Shown piece by piece: positions 33,546 through 44,500 of a DNA stretch of 64,000 nucleotides. Positions within the stretch are counted from its first letter, which is position 1. Every line of letters begins with the position of its first letter. The notes beneath the pieces are model-generated. The model had not been told where the DNA came from. It worked only from the letters and a program-made list of their open reading frames with translations, and ran no database searches. This DNA comes from Eudorina sp. 2006-703-Eu-15. Lineage: Eukaryota; Chlorophyta; Chlorophyceae; Chlamydomonadales; Volvocaceae. Location: NCBI GenBank assembly GCA_003117195.1, contig BDSI01000232.1, positions 1-64,000 of the forward strand, written 5' to 3'. A program made the translations under genes and the position numbers.

Positions 33546-36500
33546 CTAGTACTGGAAGAAGTAGAGCTTGAGGCCCAGGCCCAGTCCGATGTGCGCGAGG
33601 ACGATGAGCAGCAACGCCAACACGGCTCTGCGCGGCAAGGGCCGTGACGCGGGGTGCCCGGGCCCACAGACGGTTAGACGAGAGGGGCTCTTCGGCCGGG
33701 TGCACGTGTTGGAACCGTGAAATGCGGGAAGCCGGGGTGAGGCCAGGAGCCCCGTAGCAAAAGGCTGGCGGGAATGGATCGGCCTGGGCTGGGAGTCGTT
33801 TCTATCCAGCCGTTCAAATGACGGCTGGCAGCATTGGCAGCACTAGAAACGTAACACATAAGGCAAAGCCCTGACCACGATTAGTTCGAGGAGATGATGA
33901 AATACCAGATCTCACACTCCACTCCGGCAAGTGGCCCAGGCAACCGGTCCGGGTCTATCCAGCACTCCCACCCAGAAAACCCCGCGCCGGCCGCGCTTGC
34001 AGCGCAACACCGGCTTGCACGGGCCCTCTCGGCGGATCCCCACGTCACGGATACTGCTTCTCCCGGCCCCTAGCTCCCGAGCCCCAAACAAGCGTTCCGC
34101 CCCCACTCGAGGGCTGCTGCACGTGAACGTACACCCATGCGCACCCATCCACAAGGCCGTGTAAGACCCCCCCTCCGCGTTCGGAGCGCCCATGGTTGGG
34201 AGGGCCAGTGCAGGGCCCACCTTGCGGGCGCCGCGCTGTATATAGTTGCTCGGAAGTTCATGAAGAGGAACCCGGCCGACAGCGCGGTGGCGCCCATCAC
34301 CAGCAGCCAGCGGACCCAGTCAATCGGAACCATGCAGGCGATGGAGACGGGCACGTAGATGGAGAGGCAGTAGCCTGCGAGGGATGCGGTGTTTGCGGCA
34401 TCGGGGCGGGTCCGTATGAAAAGAAGCGAGGGAGCGAGTGCCAAAACACACTCGCTCCCTGGAGTGCCCTTCGCGCTTCCTTGGCTGGGGCTGTGATGAG
34501 GATGGCATCCTGGGGCCGGATGGCAAATAATGGACGTCCATGGGCCGGCCATGCGTCAACAACCCGTGTCCTATTCCCCCTCGTCTCGTAAGCGCGTGAA
34601 CGCATTAAAGAGTCGGGGCCATTGCCAGCCGCACGCAGGACTGACGGTCTGCAACTTCCCCCACAGCCCGAGCCTGAACCTCCTTTCGCCTTCACACACA
34701 CCCTCCCCTGTTCCCCCCATGCACGTTAAAAGCTCCTGACAACCCCACGCCGTACAACGGATCTCTGCCCTGACAGTCAGCGCAAGAAACCGAACCTACG
34801 AGCTCGCGAACCCCACCTCCACCCCGCCCGGACGGCTTCGACACCGCGCGCGCACCGTAGATGCAGAAAACGTTGACCAGGCGCAGGTCGCCCTTGAACC
34901 ACTTGACGAAGAAGTACAGCAGCAGGCCCACCACGAAGATGTAGCCGTAGAAGATGGCGGCGGAGGTACCGAGCTGCGCGCGGCGACCAGGACAGGGGCC
35001 CCACAACGGCTCACGGCAGGTCCGTGCGGGTTTCCGGGGGGCGATGTCCTCAGGACCGGTTGGTCCCGAGAACGTCCTCCCAAGTCCGACTCACAGCTCC
35101 CCGACCAGCGGCCTTTGCCCATCACGCAGGGCAACGCGCGCAGCCCCCGTTCAAACAAGGTACCTGAAGGCGGCATCCACTGCCAGCACCGACACAGCAG
35201 AAGGCCAGAAGCGCCGTGCCGCAACCGCGCGCCCGGTCAGACCAGGACCCACATGCCGCATCCCCCTCGACGGCTCCTGTCGCGTGCCCGTGTGCCGCTT
35301 CCTACAGCCCGTGCCCCCCCTCCCACGCCCATCGCACCGCCCCGCGAAGCGCCGTTCCCGCTGCGCCCCCTCTTCGCGAGTCCCCACCTTGGTGTAGTCC
35401 GTGTACCACTGGTTGTCCGAAAGGGTGCTAGACGCCAGCAGGTGCCGGGTCTGCACCGGCGGCGGCGGCGAGGGCGACAGCGGCGGCGAGGGCGAGACCT
35501 GGCTCGCCTTGCGCCACTGCATGTAGTCCACGAAGTTGCCCACCACCGCCGTGATGAAGATGAGCGTGGTGGCGGTCCAGAACGGGCCGTAGCTGCGACA
35601 TTGGGGCCGCGCGTTTTGGGGCATGACATCGGCTTACTCAACAACTGCAGATCCCAAGCTGACAAGCTGAATTTGGGTCCCGCGAGAGCGCAGATTGGTG
35701 GACGAGGGGGGCTCGGCTGTTGCGGGCTGCCAAAGCGATGGCACGAGCGCCAGGGCACGGTGCGCCAGCTGCCATGCCATGCCGGGGCCGGGGCAGTGCA
35801 GCGCACCCGCCACCGCCCTCAACCAGGCCGCTGTCCGGCTCACCGCAGCCCAAGCGGCCCCGCCCCGCGCTGCATTCCGCACTTCACGCCAATCCTCGCT
35901 TCCCGCGAGAGTCCGCGGTTCCGCTGGTTGCCGTTCCGGCGGGGGTTGTACTGCATTTCCGCACCCCACTCGCCCGCCCACGCCCCGCTTTGCTCCAGGA
36001 AGGGAAATCGCTCGCGCGCTGTGTGCCCCTCCCAGTCCATCGTCACTCACAGGTCGGGGTTCTTCCAGGTGACCTCCATGAAGTTGGGACGGAAGACACC
36101 GATCAGGGAATTGCCCACGCGCCACAACACGTCCTGTGGGAATACGGAGGACGTGTTCAGGCGGTGAAAATCTGCAGCACGACACGTCGGCCCTTGACTG
36201 GGACGACGCGGAGGGCCCGACTGGGGCGGAACGCCGCACGCGGGCAGGGCAGGGCAGCCCTCACGTGTCGAGTCCTCCCTTGAGCGGGCTCGGGTGCAGC
36301 CCCATAGCCCCCAGCACAATCACAGTGTTGTTCAACATTGACACAATTTCATCGGGCGCAACGACGTCTGCTGCATGGCACTAGCTCCGACTTCTCTACC
36401 ATTGAACACATCTGACCTGGTACTTTCGCGCACCGCGCAGAGTCATAAGCTCTGACAATTGGCGGATCCCAATATCTCTGCCACAACGCGCAATCTCACC

Positions 36501-37818
36501 GTGCCCTAACGTCATACGGCCCGGGGATAGTCCCCTCACCAGGGATAGTCCCCCCGACCAGCGCAACTAGTATCCCTACAGCTCGACTCGAGTGCGGCCT
36601 TCTGCTCGCCTTACCACCGCGTCCCACCACGGCCTCGCTCTCGACACGAACTCAAACGCCGAGCCCTACCTTTGTGTCAACGTCAAAGTACTCCCGGTAG
36701 CGGCGGACGTTATAGAACGGGTACTTCGTATAGTCCTTGGGCGCGCCGCCGCCGTCAGCCGCTCCGCCGTTCGCCGGCGGCTGCGGGTTCAGCGGCTGCG
36801 AGAACGACGGTCCGGCGCTGCCGCCCGGTGCAGCGCCACCCTGGAAGTCGTCCGACCGCACCTGCTGCTGCCCGACTGCGCGCGATGGGAGCATCAACGG
36901 GCACGTTCCTTGCTAAACAGCAGCAGCGTCATCGCAAACGCAGGCGTGAGGTAAACGCAGGAGGGTCTCCAACAGCTCATCGAACATGGCGCCGGGGAGA
37001 AGTTCTCCGGAGGCTCTGAGCGAGCAGTGCAGGACGTCGCGTGTAACGCACGGAGCCCACGGACTGCGAATGCCTTCCTATAATGTCGATCATGAAGGCA
37101 AGCGTGTTGCGTTTGGGGGTCGCGGCGCCTGCGATACACGCTGCACCCGATACACGCCGCTCCCGACAAAGGGCTGCAGGGCGGGGCAAAGTGCGGTTGG
37201 ATTTCCCCCGTTAAGAGTGGTGGATCCCCGGTTGCAGCCTCCAGTGCTGTAGACCAACGCTTGCGTGGCCTCAAGCTTGAAGGCCCAAGCAACACAGCGC
37301 CTAGCGTGCTGCGATTCGAAAACGTTCCTGCGCGCGCATTGCTCCGCAAGGCCAGCTCTTCTGTGTCGTGTCACATTGGTATCTCTGCGACGGACCGTTT
37401 ACCAGCCATACTTGTCAACCGGCTGGTCTATGTCCGGTCCAGGCACGCATCCCATCCCAGGGTGCACACACCTAGGTTCTGGCGCTCCTCCTGCCGACCA
37501 ATGTTGCCGCTGACGTACTGTTGCGCGGTGGTATCTGCGGGTGTGAGCGGGGCAGTGGGGACGTCTGGATCGCTGGAGGACTGTAAATACGGAGGCCCTG
37601 GCTGGCCTGAAGGGCCCCACATGGTCGGACTCGCCAAAACATTTGTTCGTGTGGCATGAATGGAGCCACCCAGGCTCTTGGCCCTGGGCTGGCCCGGAGC
37701 GGCCCCTCTGACGCCGGGGCTTTGCAACTGCTGACACTTACTTGCACAACCTCGCGTCGCTCTTTCTGTGCCATCATGTCCGGTTTCACACACCACACAT
37801 ACCCGTACAGCGAAACAC

Positions 37819-37885
<67 letters not shown>

Positions 37886-38238
37886 GCGCGCCCGCGGACC
37901 TTTGAGCTCCACGTGCGCACCTGTGAACTGCAGCGCCACATGCTGCGGACCGTAAACTGCGCCTGGCGCCGCTGGAGCGCCCCAGGCACCGGGATGGGGT
38001 GGACCAAAAGAGGCTGAGGGCGGAGGTCCGGCAGGAACTGCAGGCACTACCTCGTCTGCAAACTGAGCCGTCGTATTGACGTTGTAAGCACCATATGCAC
38101 TGTGGGCAGCTGGGCCGAAAGGATTGTGGCCGCTGGGCGGTCCCGCTCCCTGCGGGAAAGTGACCCGATGCACTGGTCAAGACGATCGGCCTACGCGTGG
38201 TGTGAAGACCAACGGTTGCGCTCTGGACAAACCTGCAT
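33546..38238 (-). CDS. YIPF-family (Yip1-domain) Golgi/ER membrane protein
   Basis: Yip1-domain proteins are multi-pass membrane proteins of ER-Golgi vesicles that interact with Rab GTPases. Nine exons with consistent phases: 38238-38233, 38149-37921, 37597-37472, 36875-36670, 36133-36051, 35592-35388, 34973-34856, 34374-34221 and 33627-33546, 402 aa. The cytosolic N-terminus (about 1-155) is Pro/Gly/Asn-rich with an NPFGP motif. The core has YREYFDVDTK, DVLWRVGNSLIG, KNPDLYGPFWTATTLIF and the YIPF signature AAIFYGYIF. Five hydrophobic spans follow, the last being AVLALLLIVLAHIGLGLGL, and the protein ends KLYFFQY. A Pro/Ser insert lies between spans 1 and 2. The first exon would encode only Met-Gln; no ATG is available in the second exon's frame, but this start is the weakest part. 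Confidence 0.9.
37820..37891. repeat. (CA)n-(CG)n alternating purine-pyrimidine tract
   Basis: About 25 CA dinucleotides (37820-37870) run directly into about 10 CG dinucleotides (37871-37891). This is an uninterrupted alternating tract of about 72 bases in the 37598-37920 intron of the YIPF gene. Such sequence readily adopts Z-DNA when supercoiled. Confidence 0.95.
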
Positions 38239-38567
38239 GCTTGCAACTACGCGCTTATTTCGCAGTAACTTCTATGCAATGACGTTCACTAGCAACTGAA
38301 CGAACACGGTGAAGTGCACAAACAAGCCCCCGAGTGCAAGCACAAATATAGTAGACAGCTGTAAGAAATTTCAGCATTGCTTGCCCTGTGGAAGTTCGGC
38401 TCTGGTTGGAAGACATGGCAGGAGTGTACGGATGCTCCCTTTCCGATCGGGCTCGTCAACACCCAACAGTGTACCAACTTGATCAGTTGAAAAATTGGTT
38501 TCCACTTTCTGACAACGAATTGACTGTTGCTCGGTCATCGAATTGCGGTGCAGGCCGCCACGCAACC
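38239..38567. promoter_or_regulatory. Divergent intergenic region YIPF / beta-rich protein
   Basis: About 330 bp between the chosen start codons (177 bp if the upstream ATG at 38415 of the plus-strand gene is used). Both promoters and 5' UTRs must fit here. The part 38230-38370 is relatively AT-rich. No individual element recognised. Confidence 0.5.
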
Positions 38568-39632
38568 ATGGGGCAAGAGGAGGAAAACGTGCTAGACTTC
38601 GTGCCTCGATTGTCATTCTTGCCTTTTGAGTGGCGCAACATAGGTGCTGCATTCGGATTAAAAGATCGCTCAGGGCCGGCCGCCAGCGGACGTTGCTCGT
38701 TCGTCGTCAAGGAGGGTATCGATGCCGCGGAGCTCAGCACCACTGGGCGAGTCGTGGAAGGCTCATCGGACGTGGGTGTTGCCTTGAAGCTCAGCACGCT
38801 GGCGATCGGAATTACTGCCGGTAACATGACCTTCCGCACGGGGCTCGACGACCCGACGGCGGCGCTTTCTCAGCGAGTCGGCGAGGGCAGCGTCCCAAGC
38901 TTAAAACTCATGGCAGCGAAGCAATTCAAGGGCGAAAATTATGTCGCTGCCACCTTCGACCTCAAGTCGCGCAGGCCGGAGCTGTCCGCGTGCTGGACGG
39001 GGGACGCCAACACGGAACGTGCGACGCTGCTGGTGCGCGTTGACCCGATCATGCGCTCAGTCAAACTTTCCGCTGCGGTCAGCACGCCCGGCCCGGAGTG
39101 GCGCAAGGTGGTGTACGACGACGAAACCGACCGGGTCGAGGTGCCCGAGGACGACGGCGCGCGCCACACGCTCTACGTGCAGCACGAGGCCCGCGGGCGC
39201 GACTTGCTGCATGCTACGCGCATCGGCTGCCGCCTCGATCTGGGTCGGCTCGCAAACTACGCTGCAGACTTCTTCGACTACCACATCGAGGAGCGCGTCC
39301 CGGACTTCATCTGGAACATCCCCCTGCTGCCGCAGCTCTACTACCTCCTGGTTCCCCCGGAGGATGACGAGCAGGTGCGCCACCACATCAAGGGCTGGGA
39401 GCTGGACGTCTCCCACGACTTCAGTCGAGGGCCTCGCCCGTCGCTGGCGCTTTGCAAGAGCTTTAAGTACGGCACGCTGTCGGCGTCCTACGACCTGGCG
39501 GACGAGGAGGCCGGGCTTTCGTACAGCCGGCGCGGGGTGACGCTGGGTGCGCGTGTGGGCCGGCTGGAGGGGAAGGGTTGGCAGAAGCCGTCTCTGCACC
39601 TGAGCGTGGAGCCGCTGACGCTGCTCTGCTAA
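38568..39632 (+). CDS. Intronless beta-strand-rich protein, possible organelle outer-membrane barrel
   Basis: No family recognised with certainty. Single frame of 354 aa from ATG 38568, which has an ACCATGG context; an in-frame ATG at 38415 would add 51 non-conserved residues. There is no signal peptide and no long hydrophobic helix. Much of the chain has alternating polar/hydrophobic strands with short turns, for example LKLMAAKQFKGENYVAATFD, SLALCKSFKYGTLSASYDL, then AGLSYSRRGVTLGARVGRL near the end, closing with a C-terminal strand. This pattern, with many charged residues, resembles chloroplast outer-envelope pore proteins (OEP type), but the resemblance is to the fold pattern only. A central segment (FFDYHIEERVPDFIWNIPLLPQLYYLLVPPEDDE) is distinctive. 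It is head-to-head with the YIPF gene and lacks introns. Confidence 0.75.
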   Translation: MGQEEENVLDFVPRLSFLPFEWRNIGAAFGLKDRSGPAASGRCSFVVKEGIDAAELSTTGRVVEGSSDVGVALKLSTLAIGITAGNMTFRTGLDDPTAALSQRVGEGSVPSLKLMAAKQFKGENYVAATFDLKSRRPELSACWTGDANTERATLLVRVDPIMRSVKLSAAVSTPGPEWRKVVYDDETDRVEVPEDDGARHTLYVQHEARGRDLLHATRIGCRLDLGRLANYAADFFDYHIEERVPDFIWNIPLLPQLYYLLVPPEDDEQVRHHIKGWELDVSHDFSRGPRPSLALCKSFKYGTLSASYDLADEEAGLSYSRRGVTLGARVGRLEGKGWQKPSLHLSVEPLTLLC

Positions 39633-41510
39633 GCAGGGAGTCGATGGCCGGGCGGGTTGCGTTTTGAACACCCGGGTCAATTGTGTTCCGGGGGGAATGG
39701 GCTGATTCGGCGCCATCCTGGGTACAGTTGGGTACAGAAGGCGTGCAGTAAGGAGCCTGGCTCATTTACATGGGGTTTCGGAGCGCAGCGGTAGACCATC
39801 AACCCCGTGGTCGATCCTGCGGGAGGGTCACCGAGCGCGCTGGGGTTGATGGAGGCGGACAATGGCGGGATCCGCGAAGGGTACAACTCGGACCCGGGAC
39901 GGGGGCGTTCTGGATCGGTCACACGGTTTCTGTTGCGCGGGCATTAGGTGGTAGCACGTGGATGCACGAAGCGCTGGATGGGCGGGCGAATCCATGGCGA
40001 CCCAGGTACACGGGCCCCGTTGGCGGCGCGGCACGCCAGTTGCCTGGGGCAGTCAACGGGAACACGTTTCACAGGGAGTGCGGGTCGGGGCCGCTTTTAG
40101 TGGTGGCGCCATCCTTGACGCTGACAGTGAGCTCGGGACGGCCGGCAGCAGGTGCCCAAACCGGCACGGTATGCCAGGGCGGGGAGTTGAGTCACGAGGA
40201 CGTGGTGTCAGCACGGCAGGCGGGATACCCTGCCCCGCAGGGCGCCAACTGCACCATCTCACGTTTCGGATCTGCGCCCCGCTGCCGGGTGCGCGCGGTT
40301 GCGGCAGGTTCCAACTCCTGAGGGTATAGGTCTTCTTATGACACGGCTACCCAGGGCGCCCCAGGACATGTTTTGCTGTCGCCATTGCAAAAAGAATGCC
40401 CGGCTGAATGGGCGCGGCTCGGTTAGGCTGTGTGGTAGGGGACAGTGGTGCACGGCCCACACATTAGGCAGGACGACAGGGTCGGTCGGTGCTGAGGGCC
40501 GCGGGCACGGGACGTAGGAGTGCCAGGGGTGAACTTCACCACTCTGCCGCCGTGGATGTGGTGAGGTGAGGGGCGTCACATCCGGGGGGCGTCACATCCA
40601 GGAAAAGGCGGTATGTTGCGTTTCAGCGGTGTTGGGCAACACGCGTTGGCTGTGCGGCGCCGTTTGAGCGGTTGGGATTCGGGTGCGGGTGCGTCTATAC
40701 TTGGTGTGGCTACGTCGCATAGATGCCAAGGATCGGAGCAGATGACAGCTTGCAGCAGACGTATGGCGGTCCGGCGCGCAGCCGGCATAGTCACCGCGAA
40801 GGGCTGCGGGGTGGATTCCCCAGCTGCCGCGACGCTTTCTTGAATGTCCGTTCACAAGCCTTCGTCGTTAACTTTAGTAAGGAATACCGGTTTCACCAGG
40901 TTTCACAGCAATTACCGATGCGTGGAGGCAGGTGGGCCCGTCTCGGACCTTGCCTGGTGCACGACATGAAGGCGACTGCGGTAGGTACTTAGGTGCAGCT
41001 TCCTCGTTGTCGAGACCCTTCGAGAACCCCAACCGCAGCAGATCGCAACTGGATGCTGCCGCAACTCAGAGCAGGAACGTAGGATGGATAGTGTCGGAGC
41101 GTCACCAAATCTGGTATTGGTCGTGTTGAGTTGCGTGTCACGGCGGTAATTGAGCCAACAGCCAAGTTCGCATTTCATGACCAAGTGCTTATCTTACGAA
41201 AATATAGTCATAGCACGAAGCATGATGCAGTTGCGCTAAGCGTTTGCGGAAATGCGCAAATGCGCATTACATCTATGTATAGGTTGTTACACTACGACAT
41301 GAAAAGTGGTTGGCCGTTGTTGCGAGACCAATCCTGAAAGAGTTTAGCGCATCGCATGCCATTTGGGTCCAGGCATACTATATAGTTGTCGTTGCATGCT
41401 ACCGCATTATCAAAACTGCTGGAAACCATCGTGTTCTACCTGACAAAAGCGCTTGTTATCAACTTTGATTTATTTAAAACTAGTTTGATAACTACGTGCC
41501 GATCTCAACA
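39633..41510. other. Intergenic region, no supported gene
   Basis: 1.9 kb between the beta-rich protein and MPP-alpha. The first kilobase is GC-rich with chance open frames. From about 40850 to 41500 it is AT-richer and probably holds the MPP-alpha promoter. Nothing with domain resemblance or RNA structure was seen. Confidence 0.45.
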
Positions 41511-44500
41511 ATGGGGCTGCGTAGAGCAGCTCTTGGGCTGCTTCGTGGTGGGACACGATCAGAAAGTCTCCGATGTTTCACCTCGAGCAGCGCGCTGGCT
41601 GCTGCAGAGTCAGCTACTGGCACATCAAATTCCGAGGGATCTGCTCCCTCGCAAGCCTTCGCGGGTTGGCTAAAGGACGGCAGCAAGCGCATCAATACGC
41701 CGCTCTCGCAGCCACTGCCAGGCATCGAGCCCGAGCGCCCGACCATGTGGCCTTTGACGCCTGTCCCAACCCAAATCACAGTACTTGATAACGGCGTCCG
41801 CATCATTAGCGAGGCATCACCCGTGAGTTGCGGTTGACGCTGTCGGCGCTGCGGACGAGTGCCGGTTGACTGCCACACCAGCTGAATAGTAACGTCGCTG
41901 CGGATTCAGGGGCCCACGGCAAGCTTGGGAGTGTATATCAACTCCGGCAGCATCTATGAGACGGCCCAAAACTCAGGTTTGTCGGAAAGCACCCGTCTCG
42001 CACGTCCCCGGCACTATCCCCAGCAGCTCGGCGTCTATAATTGGGACCTGGGGTTTCAAGGGAGGGGAACAAGTCGGTTGCCTTATGGTTGCGGTCCGCC
42101 AGAGTGGGATGCGCGAGGGGGGCTATGCATTGAGCCCGGGGGGAGGCGCAGCCCATGGTCATCCCCTCGCCCTGTTCCGCAGCTGCTGTTCCCTTAAGAC
42201 ATACCCACGGCAGCATGACCTTATTGGTACCGCTGGTGGGGTACACTGTACGACGTCGCTTCTGTCGTCCAGGTTAAGCGCGTTTGGGGAGCTGGGCTTT
42301 GGGGAGCTGGGTTCCCCGTCGCGGCGGCCGGCGCGTCGGGTACCAGCGAGGGGGGGGGTAAGAGGTGTGGCCTGTGCCAGGGCGCCGACCTCTTGAGAAA
42401 ATCGGTCAGCACCTTTGCGTGGTTGCCTTCATCCAGGAGCCCTGTCCCATCCCACATCCCCTGGAGCTCCCGCCCCCGTCCTGGCCCATATCCCCTGGAG
42501 CTCCCGCCCCCGTCCGCTTCCCGCGCCCCTTGTCGCTCCCAGGGTGCAGCGCGCTGCTGGAGTGCCTTGGCTTTAAGGCCACCAAGCATCGGGACACGCT
42601 GCGGATCATGAAGGAGGTGGGGCCGTGGGCCCGGGGGTTGGGTGTGAGACGGGTGCCTGGGATAGCCCCAGGACGGGGAGGGCCTTGTATGGGGTTCAGG
42701 GAAATGGGGCTGTAATGAGTGAGGGAGCCCACCTAGGAGATCTGGGTGTGGGGCACCTCAGTGTCGTCATGCTGTAACTGACTGGGCCAAGGGGGTTTTG
42801 CTGCCCGCACGGGGGCACACGGGCGACGTGACCCACGTGGCGAAAGCTCCCTCTGAGAAAGGCCGCTGAGACGCCGGGGGCTGACTCCCTCACCTCCCGC
42901 CGCACTTGCACCTCCACACGCAGGTGGAGAAGTTCGGGAACACCATCGTCGCTAACGCCTCCCGGGAACAGGTAAGCCGGGGGCATGGGTGCAATACGAC
43001 TACCGGTGCGGCTGGTGGGACCGGCCCTGCTTATTGCCGGACCTACAAATGCCATCATCAAGGGCCTCTAATGGTTGATCTCTAGGTACGCTGCGCCCGT
43101 GGCTCTGGACACTGGCGCCTAGAGCGCCGACGTCTTACATGTGAAGCTGACCCCGTTTCCTGCCCCCCGCCCGCCCTGTGTGCCCTGTATCCCCACCTCC
43201 GGACGGCCTGCGTGGTGTCTGCCGCGCCATCCGCCCCATCTGGCCGTGCCGCAATGCTGGGCAATGTACGGCACGAACCCAGATATCGTACACTATAGAC
43301 TGCCTTAAGACGGGCTTCCCCGCCGCCCTGGAGCTGTTGCTGGACTGCGTGCTCAACCCCGCGTTCGAGGCGCACGAGGTGGAGGACCAGAAGGCACGGC
43401 TGGCGATGCTCTTGGGCGGCAAGGATATTCACGCTACGCTCATGACCGAGGTGGGCACGGGTGTTCGAACGGGACTCAGGCACGGGTATGTGGGGCCCAG
43501 GGCGGGCGGGGCGCCCCGGCTGCCGTGGGGACGGAGCCGCGAAGTGCCCAGGGCGGGGCCTAGGCCTGGGGGGGGTGTCATGAGCACACGACTAGGCCGG
43601 GCCAGTCGGGGCTCGGAGGGCTGCAGCGCCATGTCGAGGGCTGGGAGGGGTGGGATGTTGCGGAGGCAGAACCGAATGAGCAATGGCCGTATTTCTGCGG
43701 GATGGTACTCGGATGGCCTACGCGCTGGATGTTGTTCATGGGGCGGGGGGTTTTGGTCATTTCCATCCGCGCACCTGATCAACTATGCGTTTGGGCCGTG
43801 ACCAACCTCTTAACTCATCCAATGCCCGCCGAACTCCCACCGCTGCGGCCCCCTTGCTGCAGCTGCTCACGCGCGCCGCCTACCGCGGCCCGTACGGCAA
43901 CCCGCTGATCCCCGACCCCGAGTCCATGGCCCGCCTCACGCCCGACGTGCTGCGCGCCTTCGTGGCCCGCCACTACATCGCGCCCCACATCGTGCTGGCC
44001 GCGGCGGGGGTGGAGCACGAGGAGTTGGTGTCGCTGGCGTCGCCCATGATGCAGGGGCTGCCCAAGGCGGCACACCTGCCGGAGCCTAAGCCCGACTACG
44101 TGGGTGAGTGCCGGTGCCCTGCCTTCTGCTACTGTCAAGTCGCTATCCCATAATTTCTCCCTGCAAACACGTCCCCTCTGCCCCACCGCCGGCCGATGCC
44201 CGCCAGGCGGCTTCGTGCACCTGCCCGGCTCCTACGCGCAGTCCAACCTGCTGCTTGCGTTCGAGTACCGCGGCGGCTGGCGGGACGTGCAGGGCGCCGT
44301 GGTGATGACCGTGCTCAACTACCTGCTGGGGGGCGGCAACTCCTTCTCGTCGGGCGGGCCCGGCAAGGGCATGCACTCGCGGCTGTACACCCGGGTGCTG
44401 AACAAGTACGGCTTCGTACACGCGTGCGCGTCCTTCAACACGACATTCAACGAGAGCGGCCTCGTGGGGATCCAGGTGGGGCAGTGCAGGGGGCTCGCGG

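Noticed and set aside
43455..43480. T-loop-like GTTCGAAC sequence suggesting a tRNA
   Set aside because: No matching acceptor stem, D-arm or anticodon arm could be drawn around it, and it lies inside an MPPA intron.
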